Origin: Planctomycetota bacterium
GTDB taxonomy: Bacteria > Planctomycetota > B15-G4 > SIAN01
Assembly: GCA_016795285.1 (NCBI GenBank)
Contig: JAEUIC010000044.1
Span: 17,501-81,500, forward strand
DNA: 64,000 bases
Direction of reading: 5' to 3'
Below the pieces are notes generated by a model that was not told the DNA's origin, ran no database searches, and was given only the letters and a program-made list of their open reading frames with translations. The position numbers were made by a program, and so were the translations under genes. Numbering within the stretch: the first letter of the stretch is position 1; every line of letters begins with the position of its first letter. This document shows, piece by piece, positions 16,512-25,685 of this stretch.

Positions 16512-18671
16512 ATGTTCGCCACCGCATTCCTCAGCTGCGCGCTCTCCTTCGTCGCGCCTGCCGCGCCCCCGTTCCAAGGGGTCGCCGCGCAGGACGACTT
16601 CACCAGCAAGTCGGCGAGCGGCATCACCGTCCGCTACGACAAGTCGATCGAGATCGCCACCGCCGACCTCGACGCGCTGCTCGCCTCGCTGCGGGTGAGC
16701 CGCGAGATCGCGCGGGCGGGGCTCGGCATCACGCTGCCGTTCGATCCGGTGGTGACCGTGCGCCGGCGCAAGCAGCCGAAGGGCGCCTACTACACCGACG
16801 GCGACGACAAGATCTTCTTCGACTTCCCGAACGAGAACTTCGTCACCCGCCTGCAGCTCGGCGACGAGCGCATCGTCCGCTACGCGCTGCCGTGCTACCT
16901 GCAGATCTGGCTCTACCGCTCGCTCACCTCGATGGGCGGCCTCGACCCGCGCATCCTCGAGTCGATCAACGGCTACGCGATGTACCTGTTCAAGAAGGAG
17001 ATCGAGCGCACCACGCCGGGCGCCAAGGCGCCGGAGATCCCGGAGGGCGGCGGCAATTGCTGGCTGCAGCTCGAGACCTTCTATCCCGGCACCACGTCGT
17101 TCATCTTGAACAACCTCGCGAGCATGAAGGTGCCGGCCCACCTGCTCGGCCAGACGCTGCGCGAGGTCGCGGTGGCCGCGACCGATGACCCGAAGATCGC
17201 CGAGCTCTTCGACCTGATCTCGCCGCCGGAGCCGCTGCTCGGCGCCGCCGAGCTCGAGCCGAGCCCGCCGCTGGTCGCCGCCTCGGCGCTGCGCACCGGG
17301 CGCCTCGGACTCTTCAACGGCGTGCCGCTGCTCGATGCCGCGGGCGAGCCGTTGCCGGCCAGCGAGCGGATGAACGAGTTCGAGAAGCTCTTTCTCATGT
17401 CGATCACGATCGCGCCCGACAACCGCATCCGCCGCGAGCCGCCGGCGCTGCGCGACCTCGACATCTGGCGCCTCTACTTCGAGTACCGCCCGCGCGTCCT
17501 GCGGGCGCGCGACAACTTCGACTACTACCTGGTGCTGCGCGAGTTCTTCGGCCGCTTCCAGGATCGCGCGATGGGGCTGATGCCCTCGCCGGCGCTGCCG
17601 GTGCCGCCGGGCACCCCCTACTGGTCCTCGATCACCGGGCTCAAGTTCGCGCGCATCGGCGACAAGATCTACGTCGCGCGCGTCTCGCCCGGCTCGGAGC
17701 CCGAGAAGGCCGGCGTGAAGCCGGGGCTCGAGGTCGTCGCGGTCGACGGCCGCCCCGCCGTGCGCGTCGTCGAGCTCCTCGCCGCCTTCGCGCGGCAGTT
17801 CGATTCCTGCCCGTCCTACCAGCGGTCGGCGATCTTCGCGCTCGACGGCCTCCTCACCGGCGCGCAAGGCACGGTCTGCAAGCTCGAGCTGCGCGATCCG
17901 GCCGCCCCGCCGCAGAAGAACGCGAAGGGCGAGCTCGCGCCCGCCCCGCTGCTCGTGCTCGAGCTGGCGCGCGGGCTGCCGCCCGACCAGAAGGCGCCGC
18001 CGCCCACCGTCGAGTTCACCGCGCGGCCCGACCAGATCGGCGTGATGAAGATCCACCAGTTCGGCGGCGACTCGCTGCAGCGCTTCGCGCAGGCGATCGA
18101 GGAGGCGAACCAGGCCGGCCTGAAGGGGATCGTGATCGACCTGCGCGGCAACGAGGGGATGTCGCTGATCGACACCCGGCAACGCACCTCGAGCGCGATG
18201 CTCGGCCGACTGCTGCCGGTGAACAGCGAGAAGCTGGTGATCGGCAGCGCGGTGCGCCGCTCGCCCGAGGAGTTCGACAAGAAGATCTCGAACGAGATCG
18301 TCATCGAGCGCACGCCGGGCGCCAACCCCTTCACCGGCCGCCTCGCGGTCGTGGTCGACGGCTGGACCGGCGGCGAATCGGAGTGGTTCGTGCTGGGCTT
18401 CCAGCTCGCCAAGCTCGGCTTGGTGGTCGGCCAGACGACGGCCGGCAGCGTGACCGCGCCGAAGGCGTTCGAGGCGAAGCACCAGTCGCTCACCGCGAGC
18501 CGCGTCGACATCAGCTTCCCGAGCGCGTCGGTCTTCTGGCCGGACGGCTCCCCGCTGCAGACCGTCGGCATCAAGCCGCAGGTCGCCCTCGAGCCGGAGG
18601 TGGCCGACCTCGCCGCGGGCCGCGACACGCTGGTCGAGAAGGCGGCCGCGCTGCTGCTCCAGTCGCCCTGA
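16512..18671 (+). CDS. Exported PDZ / S41-like (C-terminal processing peptidase fold) protein, probably inactive
   Basis: 719 residues with a signal peptide ending near GVAAQ (about residue 28). An N-terminal region of about 330 residues has no recognised motif. A PDZ domain lies around 375-450 (IYVARVSPGSEPEKAGVKPGLEVVAVDG). The C-terminal third has the S41 fold, with IGVMKIHQFGGDSLQRFAQAIEEA, GIVIDLRGNEGM and LAVVVDGWTGGESEWFVLGFQL. In S41 proteases the nucleophile sits in a T/S-x-S-A-x-E context; the aligned residue here is Gly (TGGESE, residues 619-624). The lysine of the Gly-Lys-Gly motif is also absent (GQTTAGSV, Ser646). The fold is therefore clear but catalysis is doubtful. It may be a periplasmic scaffold or binding protein. 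A strong hairpin follows the stop. Confidence 0.8.
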   Translation: MFATAFLSCALSFVAPAAPPFQGVAAQDDFTSKSASGITVRYDKSIEIATADLDALLASLRVSREIARAGLGITLPFDPVVTVRRRKQPKGAYYTDGDDKIFFDFPNENFVTRLQLGDERIVRYALPCYLQIWLYRSLTSMGGLDPRILESINGYAMYLFKKEIERTTPGAKAPEIPEGGGNCWLQLETFYPGTTSFILNNLASMKVPAHLLGQTLREVAVAATDDPKIAELFDLISPPEPLLGAAELEPSPPLVAASALRTGRLGLFNGVPLLDAAGEPLPASERMNEFEKLFLMSITIAPDNRIRREPPALRDLDIWRLYFEYRPRVLRARDNFDYYLVLREFFGRFQDRAMGLMPSPALPVPPGTPYWSSITGLKFARIGDKIYVARVSPGSEPEKAGVKPGLEVVAVDGRPAVRVVELLAAFARQFDSCPSYQRSAIFALDGLLTGAQGTVCKLELRDPAAPPQKNAKGELAPAPLLVLELARGLPPDQKAPPPTVEFTARPDQIGVMKIHQFGGDSLQRFAQAIEEANQAGLKGIVIDLRGNEGMSLIDTRQRTSSAMLGRLLPVNSEKLVIGSAVRRSPEEFDKKISNEIVIERTPGANPFTGRLAVVVDGWTGGESEWFVLGFQLAKLGLVVGQTTAGSVTAPKAFEAKHQSLTASRVDISFPSASVFWPDGSPLQTVGIKPQVALEPEVADLAAGRDTLVEKAAALLLQSP

Positions 18672-18677
18672 ACGAGC

Positions 18678-18718
18678 GCCGCCGCCGCCGCTCGCGCAGG
18701 CGAGCAGCGGCGGCGGCG
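18678..18718. terminator. Strong GC hairpin between convergent genes
   Basis: A run of GCC repeats followed by CGCTCGC pairs with GCGAG plus a run of GGC repeats, separated by a very short loop and one CA bulge. The stem is about 15 bp. It lies 7 bases after the S41-like stop and upstream of the convergent stop at 18784, so it could terminate transcription from both sides. Confidence 0.5.
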
Positions 18719-18783
18719 AGATTCAGTGCCCTGTCCGGTCGGCGGTCGTTCAGCGCCTGAGGAGGGCTTTGCCCCTCACGCGC

Positions 18784-20427
18784 TCAGAAGTGGATGCGTC
18801 CGGTGAAGCTCACGTCCTTCACCTCGGCGCGCGGGAAGACGACCTGCCCGTTGTCGACCACCAGCACCACGTTCTCGCGCGTCTGCTTCATCAGCCGGCC
18901 GCGCACCCGCTGGCCGTTGTGCAGCACGACCGATGCCTCGGGCATCTCCTCCTCGCGGCGGTACTCGGGTGCCGTCGACTCGAGGAGCGAGATCTCGTCG
19001 AGGTCGAAGACGCACTCGCCCGCGCCGAACTTGAGCGTCAGCGAGGTGCCGCGGACGCGCTGGATGCGGCCGCGGAACGAGTGGCCGTTCTCGAGCTGCA
19101 CGATCGTCTCGGCGCCTTCGAGCGAGTTGCGCGGGGCGGCCTGCCCGTAGGGCAGCGGCCGCTTGCGAGGCGGCTCGAGGACCACCGCCTCGGGGCCGCG
19201 CGGCGGCGGCGTCGCGCGCTCGACGGCGATTTCCGGCGCCGGCGTCGGCCGCTCGACGATCGGTTCGGCCACCACGACCGGCGCCGCAGCGGGCTCGGCC
19301 ACCGGCTCGGTCGCCACCACCGGCGGCGGCTCCACCACCGGCAGCGGTTCTTCGGTCGGCGTCGCGCCCCCATCGACGAGCGGCGTCTCGAAGACGGTCT
19401 CGTCCGCGGTCAGCGGCGCGTCGCTCGCGACGTCGCTCCCCGCATCGCTCGCCGCATCGCTCGCGGCAGCGTCGTCGGGCGGGGTCGCGTCGACTTCCGG
19501 AGCGGAGACGACCGCCACCGGCTCGCCCGCGTCGGGCGTCGGGCGCAGCAGCCCGCGGCGATCGAGCTCGAACGCGAGCGCCGCGGTCAACGCCGCAGCG
19601 AGCAGCATCCCGGCCGCTGCCACGAAGCGCCGCTTCGGGCGCGCCAGCTCGACGACCGGCGCCAGCGGCGCGACGGCGGCATCGACCGGCGCCGCCGGCG
19701 CGATCTCGGTCGCCTTCGCGGTGGCCGCGCCATCCTCCTCTTCGCCGACGAACGAGGGCAGCTCGCTCTCGTCGCGCTCGAGCCAGCTCGGAACGGCTGG
19801 ACGCGGCGCCTCGGCCTCTTCGGCCGCGCCACCGAACAGCATCGCCCGCTCCCCGCTCGCCGCACCGACGAGCGGTGCCTCGGTCGCAGGGGCGGCCGGC
19901 GCGTTCTCCTTGCGGCGCCCATCGCGGAACTGCGGCGCGAGCGCCTTCGCGGCGATCGCCGTGAGCGACTCCATCGAATCGTCGTTCGACTCCGCCGCCG
20001 CGGCCGCGCTCGTCGGCGCCACTTCCTCTTCCGCTGCCAGCGACTCGCGCTCCGCGACGGGCTGCGGCTCCGCTGCCGCCGCGTTCGCGAGCTCGCCGCT
20101 CGCCTCGACCAGCGCGTCGAGCTGGGTCTCGATCGGCAGGTCGATCGGCGCTTCGCTCGCCGTTTCGAGCGGCGCTGCGCTCGCCGGCGTCGCACCCGCC
20201 TCGACGGCCGACTCGTCGTCGACGAGCAGGAACTCGTCGCCCGCCGGATCGTGCGCCGCCGGGCCGGCGAGCAGCTCGTCGTCGAGGTCGAGGAGGAAGC
20301 TGTCGTCCGGCAGGAACTTGCCGGAGCCGTCCGCTGCCGGCGCGCGCCCTTCCGGTTCCTGCGGGGGCCGCGGCGGCTCGCCTCGCCCTGCGGTCGGATC
20401 GACGTCGTCGTCGCGTTGCTGCGCCAT
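18784..20427 (-). CDS. Acidic low-complexity single-pass membrane protein with two C-terminal beta modules
   Basis: 547 residues, family not recognised. The N-terminal 260 residues are acidic and rich in Ala, Glu, Asp and Pro, with DDSFLLDLDDELL and DEFLLVDDES as possible short linear motifs. One membrane helix follows a KRR anchor (about 268-288). A long Ala/Pro/Val/Glu-rich region, probably extended through the periplasm, reaches about residue 440. The last 100 residues hold two similar units. The first contains VQLENGHSFRGRIQRV...FDLDEISLLE and the second VVLHNGQRVRGRLMKQ...FPRAEVKDVSF. Each looks like a small beta barrel of the Sm/SH3 type (inference). The architecture recalls cell-envelope spanning proteins such as TonB or SPOR carriers, but no such domain is present. 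Transcription converges with the S41-like gene. Confidence 0.6.
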   Translation of the reverse strand: MAQQRDDDVDPTAGRGEPPRPPQEPEGRAPAADGSGKFLPDDSFLLDLDDELLAGPAAHDPAGDEFLLVDDESAVEAGATPASAAPLETASEAPIDLPIETQLDALVEASGELANAAAAEPQPVAERESLAAEEEVAPTSAAAAAESNDDSMESLTAIAAKALAPQFRDGRRKENAPAAPATEAPLVGAASGERAMLFGGAAEEAEAPRPAVPSWLERDESELPSFVGEEEDGAATAKATEIAPAAPVDAAVAPLAPVVELARPKRRFVAAAGMLLAAALTAALAFELDRRGLLRPTPDAGEPVAVVSAPEVDATPPDDAAASDAASDAGSDVASDAPLTADETVFETPLVDGGATPTEEPLPVVEPPPVVATEPVAEPAAAPVVVAEPIVERPTPAPEIAVERATPPPRGPEAVVLEPPRKRPLPYGQAAPRNSLEGAETIVQLENGHSFRGRIQRVRGTSLTLKFGAGECVFDLDEISLLESTAPEYRREEEMPEASVVLHNGQRVRGRLMKQTRENVVLVVDNGQVVFPRAEVKDVSFTGRIHF

Positions 20428-20660
20428 GGACTTTGGCCTCGCTCCGTCTCATCCGTGGAGCCGCGCCTTGCGGCCCAACGCCCCCTCTTCGTCGGGAGGG
20501 GCGGGCCAGGTTGACCGCGCCCGAAACGGCTCGCGGCACCGGTCGGGAAAAAGCGTCGCGATCGTCCGCTCGCGCAGCAGGCCATTGAGCGCGCGCCTCG
20601 CCTCCCGTATCAAGCGACGCCGCGCCGCCGACCGAAGTCGCCTTCGCCGTGGCGCCCCCG

Positions 20661-21269
20661 ATGGCGATCCTCCTCATGCACGACTTCCCGTCCTCGACCC
20701 GTTCGCGGCGCCTGCGAGCCGCCTTCGCGCTCCTGCTGGCGCCGCTGCTGGCCGCCCGCTGCGCCAACGTGCCGCCCTGGCTCGAGCGCAGCTATGCGCG
20801 CGTCGGGCCGACGCTGCTCACCGAGCACCTCGCGGCCGACGGCACGCGCGACAGCGGCCCGTTCCCGGGCGTCGGCGCGACGGTCGGGACGCTGCTCGCC
20901 GTCGAGCGCACGCGCTCGGTCGGCCTCGAGGCGGAGATCGAGGCGTTCGACCTCGACCCGAGCGACCTCGACGGCTACGGCTTCCGCTACCTCGGCGGCG
21001 CGCGCTGGCACTGGAACATCGACGGCCGGCTGCGGCCCACCGTCGGCGTCGGCGGCAGCTGGACCGACTTCCGTTTCGACGACACCCGCATCGGGCGCGA
21101 CCCGGGCGGCGCGGGGGGCTGGGTCGACTGCGGGCTCGACTGGATGATCACCCCGTGGTTCGGGATCGGTGCGAAGGTGCGCGGGCTGCTGCGCTACGAG
21201 GAGTCCGATCGCGAGCACGGGCCGCGCACCGGCGTCGAGCTCGCGCTGCAGTCGGTGTGGCGTTTCTGA
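20661..21269 (+). CDS. Predicted small outer-membrane beta-barrel protein
   Basis: About 202 residues. An Arg-rich start and a hydrophobic stretch (RAAFALLLAPLLAARC) form a signal sequence; the Cys could be a lipobox (LAARC). The mature part alternates polar and hydrophobic residues in strands rich in Gly and aromatic residues (GYGFRYLGGARWHWNIDGRLRPTVGVGG) and ends with Phe in SVWRF, as outer-membrane barrels commonly do. It resembles the small OmpW/OMP_b-brl group in size, but no specific family is assigned. Start choice: ATG at 20661; GTG at 20649 and ATG at 20676 are also in frame. The next exported protein begins 11 bases after the stop, so the two are probably one operon. The 233 bases upstream separate it from the divergent acidic membrane protein gene; no clear promoter element was seen. 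Confidence 0.6.
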   Translation: MAILLMHDFPSSTRSRRLRAAFALLLAPLLAARCANVPPWLERSYARVGPTLLTEHLAADGTRDSGPFPGVGATVGTLLAVERTRSVGLEAEIEAFDLDPSDLDGYGFRYLGGARWHWNIDGRLRPTVGVGGSWTDFRFDDTRIGRDPGGAGGWVDCGLDWMITPWFGIGAKVRGLLRYEESDREHGPRTGVELALQSVWRF

Positions 21270-21280
21270 GGAGCTGCGCG

Positions 21281-22174
21281 ATGGTCCGATCCGCCCTGTC
21301 GGCGCGCCGCGGCGCGCTGCTCGCCCTGCTCCTCGCGGCGCCGCTGCCGTGCGGCTGCGTGCAGTCGCCGTTGCCGCTGCCGATGGCACCGGTGCGCGCC
21401 CGCGAGCGGCAGGAGCCGGCGAGTCCCGCGATCGTCGCGATCCTCGACTTCGCCGATCGGCGCCCCGAGTTCGAGAAGAGCGAGGAGGCGATCGACGAGC
21501 GCTTCATCGGCGGACGCTACTTCGCGCAGGACCGCTTCTGGACCTTCCATTCGGCCGACGCGGAACTCGCCGACGATCCGGCGCAGTCGCCCGACCTGCG
21601 CGCGCGCGTCACCGGGACCGGCGCGTTCCGCTGGTACCCGTTCCCGAACCACGGCTGGGGCAAGCCGCTGCCGGCGCCGCTCGAGACGGCGCTGCCCGAC
21701 TACCTCGCGCTCCACCTCGAGCAGCGCCGCGTCTTCGCGCGCGTCGTGCGGGTGAGCGATGCGCGCGTCGCCGCCGCCGTCGGCGCGACGCTGCTGCTCA
21801 CCGGCCACATCGACCGCTTCGGCGCCCAACTCGCCGAGCGGCGCGACCCGTTCGTGGTGCAGCCCGACGACTGGACCGAGTGGAGCGTGCAGGCCGGCGC
21901 CGACTACACCGTCACGCTGGCGCCGATCGAAGGTGGCGCACCGCTCCTCGAGCGGCGCTGCCTCGAGCGGGCCGACCAGGCGCGCCTGCTCGACGACCTC
22001 GAGCACTACCGCGGCCGCCACGCCGCCCCCTACTGGCAGCTCGACGCCGAGCACTTCCCGGGCTTCGCCGAGCGCGACCTCGTCGAGCGCGCCCGGCGGG
22101 CGCTCGAGGGGGCCACGGTGCCGCTGATCGCGGCGATCGAAGCGACCGTGGGTGCCCCGCCGCCGGCCGAATGA
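21281..22174 (+). CDS. Predicted lipoprotein, 297 residues
   Basis: A signal peptide with a Cys-containing cleavage region (LAAPLPCGCVQS) suggests a lipoprotein. The mature protein contains AIVAILDFADRRP, a Trp/Tyr/Phe-rich middle (GAFRWYPFPNHGWGK), ATLLLTGHIDRFGAQL and VTLAPIEGGAPLLER. The pattern of a periplasmic TolB/CsgG-like N-terminal domain (a strand then LDF, and later a 'LLTG' strand) is a possible analogy, but the family is not recognised. GAGGAG precedes the ATG at 21281. It follows the predicted outer-membrane barrel gene by 11 bases and probably acts with it at the outer membrane. Confidence 0.65.
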   Translation: MVRSALSARRGALLALLLAAPLPCGCVQSPLPLPMAPVRARERQEPASPAIVAILDFADRRPEFEKSEEAIDERFIGGRYFAQDRFWTFHSADAELADDPAQSPDLRARVTGTGAFRWYPFPNHGWGKPLPAPLETALPDYLALHLEQRRVFARVVRVSDARVAAAVGATLLLTGHIDRFGAQLAERRDPFVVQPDDWTEWSVQAGADYTVTLAPIEGGAPLLERRCLERADQARLLDDLEHYRGRHAAPYWQLDAEHFPGFAERDLVERARRALEGATVPLIAAIEATVGAPPPAE

Positions 22175-22220
22175 AGGGCTTCGAGCGCGGGTAATCCCCG
22201 AACGGCGCGGCTCAAGCGCG

Positions 22221-24383
22221 ATGTGCGGCGCAGTCGAAGCGTCCCCCGGAATGCCCCCGGGGAACGCATTGGACAGAGCCCACCCGAGCGATCGAACCAC
22301 GGATCGGCCGCTGCTGCTGCTGGTCGCACCGACCCGATCGGTGGCGCCCTGCACCCGCGCCGCGGTCGAGCTGCATCTCGCCGCTCGTCCGCTCGCGACC
22401 ATCCCCGCCGTGCGCGCCGCGCTGGCCGAGTGCCACGACGCCGCGCTGCTGGTCGACCTCGCGATCCCCGGCTCGCTCGCGCTGCTCGACGAGCTGGCGG
22501 ACGGGCCGCCGCTCCCCCTGCTGGCGCTGGTGCCGGCCGACGCGACCGGCGACGCCGCGCTCCCGCCCTCGATCGAGCCGCTCGCGGCCGACGCCGATGC
22601 GACCGCGTGCCGTCGCGCGCTGCGCGCGGCGCTCTTCCATGCCGAGACGGCGCGCGCGCTGGCCGCGACGCGCGCGCAGCTCGAGCGCGCCCACCGCTTC
22701 GCCCGCATCGGCAGCTTCGAGGTCGATTGGGCCGCGCAGCAGGTGACGCTCACTCCGCAAGCGCAGCAGGTGCTCGGCCTCGCCCCGACCGACCGCACGC
22801 TCGGCCTGCTCGAACTCGCTGCACGCATCGGCGGCCCGCGCCGCGACGCCTGCCTCGCCTGGTGGGTCGCGGCCGCCGACGGCGTCGGTCGCGGCGCCTT
22901 CGAGCAGCGCCTCACCCGCCACAGCAACGGCGAGCGCATCGTGCGGCTGCATGCCGAGCGGATCGTCGATCCGCGCGGCGGTCGCGTGACGCTGCACGCG
23001 CTGGTGCACGACATCACCGATCGCCGGCGCGTCGAGGAGGAGCTCGAGTACCAGGCGCGCCACGACGACCTCACGGGACTCGCGAACCGCCGCCAGCTGC
23101 TCGAGACGCTCGAGCAGGCGCTGGCCGAGGCGACGCTCCACGATCGACGCGTCGCGGTGCTCTTCCTCGACGTCGACCGCTTCAAGGACGTGAACGAGAG
23201 CCTCGGCCACGCGTCGGGCGACAAGCTGCTGGTCGAGGTCGCCGCCCGCCTGCGCCGCGCGATCCGCGACGACCGCCGCGCGATCGAGCTCGGCGCCGTC
23301 GGCGACCTCGTCGCGCGTCCGGGCGGCGACGAGTTCGCGCTGGTCATCTCGGGCTTGCGCGACGAGGGCGACGCCGCGGCGCTGGCGGCGCGGATGCAGG
23401 AGGTGCTCGCGGAGCCGCTGCTGCTCGACGGCCGCGAGCTCTTCCTCACGGCGTGCGTCGGCTACGCGGTCGCGCCCGACGGCGCCATCGAGCCGCGCGA
23501 GCTGGTGAAGCAGGCCGAGACGGCGATGTACGCGGCGAAGGAGCAGGGGCGCGCGCAGTCGACCCGCTTCGAACCGTCGATGATCCGGCTGGCCGACCAG
23601 CGCTTGGAGACCGAAGCGGCGATGCGGCGCGCGCTCGAGCGCCGCGAGTTCGAGGTCTGGTACCAGCCGCGCGTCGAGCTCTGCTCCGGCCGCATCGTCG
23701 GCGTCGAGGCGCTGGTGCGCTGGCGCCATCCCGAACGCGGCATCGTGCCGCCCGTCCAGTTCATCCCGCTCGCCGAGGAGAGCGGCCTGATCGTGCCGCT
23801 CGGCGCGTTCGTGCTGCGCGAGGCGTGCGAGCAGGCGCAGCGCTGGCGGCGCGCCGGGCTCGGCGCGCTGCGCATGGCGGTGAACGTCTCCGCCGAGCAG
23901 TTCCGCGACAAGTTCCTGGTCGAGCGGGTCGCCGAGGAGCTCGCCCGCAGCGGGCTGCCGGCCGCCGACCTCGAGCTCGAGCTGACCGAGAGCACCCTCA
24001 TGCGCGACGTCGATCGCGCGCTCGCCACGCTGCAGCAGCTGAAGCAGGCGGGCGTCCACCTCGCCATCGACGACTTCGGCACCGGCTACAGCTCGCTCGC
24101 CTACCTGAAGCGCTTCCCGATCGACTGCCTCAAGATCGACCGCTCCTTCGTGCGCGACGTCACCACCGATCCGGGCGACGCCGCGATCACCTCGCTGATC
24201 GTGATGATGGCGCACCGGCTGCGCCTCTCCGTGGTGGCCGAAGGGGTCGAGACCGAGGCGCAGGCGGAGTTCCTGCGCGGCGAGCAGTGCGACCAAGTGC
24301 AGGGCTACCTGTTCGGCCGCCCGCTCGCTGCCGCCGAGGCGACGGCGCGCCTCGAGCAGCAGGTGGTCGAGCCGCTGCACTGA
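22221..24383 (+). CDS. PAS-GGDEF-EAL cyclic-di-GMP turnover protein
   Basis: 720 residues. An N-terminal receiver-like or degenerate sensor region (to about 145) is followed by a PAS-type domain (RFARIGSFEVDWAAQQ ... ALVHDITDRRRVEEEL). The diguanylate cyclase domain has the intact active-site motif GGDEF (368-372), preceded by a short insertion in place of a clear RxxD inhibitory site. The EAL domain begins EVWYQPRVEL and has the full phosphodiesterase signature: EAL at 496-498, ELTESTLM, AIDDFGTGYSSLAYLKRFPID and VVAEGVET. Both activities could therefore be functional, setting c-di-GMP level and hence motility, adhesion or development. It has no membrane helix or signal peptide. Start ATG 22221 is chosen; ATG 22251 is an alternative, and an upstream ATG at 22152 overlaps the preceding gene. 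Confidence 0.9.
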   Translation: MCGAVEASPGMPPGNALDRAHPSDRTTDRPLLLLVAPTRSVAPCTRAAVELHLAARPLATIPAVRAALAECHDAALLVDLAIPGSLALLDELADGPPLPLLALVPADATGDAALPPSIEPLAADADATACRRALRAALFHAETARALAATRAQLERAHRFARIGSFEVDWAAQQVTLTPQAQQVLGLAPTDRTLGLLELAARIGGPRRDACLAWWVAAADGVGRGAFEQRLTRHSNGERIVRLHAERIVDPRGGRVTLHALVHDITDRRRVEEELEYQARHDDLTGLANRRQLLETLEQALAEATLHDRRVAVLFLDVDRFKDVNESLGHASGDKLLVEVAARLRRAIRDDRRAIELGAVGDLVARPGGDEFALVISGLRDEGDAAALAARMQEVLAEPLLLDGRELFLTACVGYAVAPDGAIEPRELVKQAETAMYAAKEQGRAQSTRFEPSMIRLADQRLETEAAMRRALERREFEVWYQPRVELCSGRIVGVEALVRWRHPERGIVPPVQFIPLAEESGLIVPLGAFVLREACEQAQRWRRAGLGALRMAVNVSAEQFRDKFLVERVAEELARSGLPAADLELELTESTLMRDVDRALATLQQLKQAGVHLAIDDFGTGYSSLAYLKRFPIDCLKIDRSFVRDVTTDPGDAAITSLIVMMAHRLRLSVVAEGVETEAQAEFLRGEQCDQVQGYLFGRPLAAAEATARLEQQVVEPLH

Positions 24384-24524
24384 GGTTCCCGAGCGCCGCC
24401 GCAGCGCCCCGGCGCAGCCGTCGCGCCCTCGCCGCGCCCTCGCCGCGAACCCCGCGCCCCCGGGGCGAGTTTCCTTCGCGTGGTCGGACGACTAGTTTCC
24501 CGTCGCCCCGCACGGAGGATCGGC

Positions 24525-25685
24525 ATGAACGCGCAGTGGCCCCGGGACGAGCACGACGCACGCGGCACCAGCTGGCGAGCGGCGGTGCTGGTCGCGTTGG
24601 CGGGACTCGCCGTCTGGAAGTTCACCGGCAACCAGGGCGGCTCGCTCCTCGATCCCGACGCGCAGCCGCGCCGCGTCTCGCCGCGCGGCGACCTCGAGGC
24701 GGGCGAGCGCGCCACCATCGAGCTCTTCGAGCGCGCCTCGCCCTCGGTCGTCTTCATCCGCAACGTCGCGGTCGAGATCGACTCGAGCACGCTGATCGCC
24801 ACCGAGACGCGCGAGGGGACCGGCTCCGGCTTCGTCTGGGACGAGCAGGGCCACGTGGTCACCAACTACCACGTGATCCACGCCAGCAAGGAGCTCGAGG
24901 TCACCTTCGCCAACCACGAGTCCTACCGCGCCCGCGTGGTCGGCCACGAGGTCGAGAAGGACCTCGCGGTGCTGCAGGTCGATGCCCCGCCCGAGCTCTT
25001 CAAGCCGCTCGCGGTCGGCACCTCGAACGACCTGCGCGTCGGGCAGAACGTCTACGCGATCGGCAACCCCTTCGGCCTCGACCAGACGCTCACCGCCGGG
25101 ATCATCAGCGGGCTCGGCCGCGAGATGCCGGCCAAGTACGAGGAGTACGGGCGCGGGCAGCGCCTCCTCACCGACCTGATCCAGACGCAGGCGCCGATCA
25201 ACCCGGGCAACTCGGGCGGTCCGCTGCTCGACAGCGGCGGGCGGCTGATCGGCATGAACACGGCGATCGTCTCGCCGTCGGGCGCCTCGGCCGGCATCGG
25301 CTTCGCGATCCCGGTCGACACCATCAACCGCGTGATCACCGAGATCCTCCGCTACGGACAGGCGTCGCGCCCGAGCCTCGGGGTGCTGATCGCCAAGGAC
25401 TTCCTCACCGCCGTCTACGACGTGCGCGGCGTGGTCGTCACCGGCGTGGTGAAGGGGAGCGGCGCCGAGGCGGCGGGATTGCGCGGCGAGACGCTGCCGC
25501 GCAACGGCCGCCCGACCCCGCGCAACGACATCATCGTCGGCGTCGAAGGCACGCCGATCTCGAACAGCAACGACCTCTTCCGCGCGCTCACCCACCACGA
25601 GGTCGGCGACAAGGTGAAGCTCGACGTGGTGCGCAACGGCCAGCCGCTGCGCGTCGAGGTCGAGCTGAAGGACCTGCGGCAGTGA
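24525..25685 (+). CDS. HtrA/DegP-family serine protease, membrane-anchored, one PDZ domain
   Basis: 386 residues. GGAGGA sits 6 bases before the ATG. A hydrophobic segment (WRAAVLVALAGLAVWKF) near residue 23 acts as an anchor or signal, placing the protease in the periplasm. The trypsin-like catalytic triad is complete: His116 (TNYHVIHA), Asp146 (EKDLAVLQV) and Ser230 (NPGNSGGPL). A single PDZ domain follows, with a conserved substrate-binding region and NDIIVGVEGTPISNSNDLFRAL. This is the DegS/HtrA layout with one PDZ rather than the two of DegP. It probably degrades misfolded envelope proteins or takes part in a stress signal cascade. The stop overlaps the GTG start of the ABHD14-like lipoprotein gene (GTGA), suggesting translational coupling and a shared task. 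Confidence 0.93.
   Translation: MNAQWPRDEHDARGTSWRAAVLVALAGLAVWKFTGNQGGSLLDPDAQPRRVSPRGDLEAGERATIELFERASPSVVFIRNVAVEIDSSTLIATETREGTGSGFVWDEQGHVVTNYHVIHASKELEVTFANHESYRARVVGHEVEKDLAVLQVDAPPELFKPLAVGTSNDLRVGQNVYAIGNPFGLDQTLTAGIISGLGREMPAKYEEYGRGQRLLTDLIQTQAPINPGNSGGPLLDSGGRLIGMNTAIVSPSGASAGIGFAIPVDTINRVITEILRYGQASRPSLGVLIAKDFLTAVYDVRGVVVTGVVKGSGAEAAGLRGETLPRNGRPTPRNDIIVGVEGTPISNSNDLFRALTHHEVGDKVKLDVVRNGQPLRVEVELKDLRQ

Noticed and set aside
16350..18482. Extension of the zinc-ribbon/aspartic-protease frame far upstream
   Set aside because: The upstream 711 codons lie antisense to the S41-like gene and encode Arg/Glu-rich sequence. The ATG at 16349 directly precedes the zinc ribbon.
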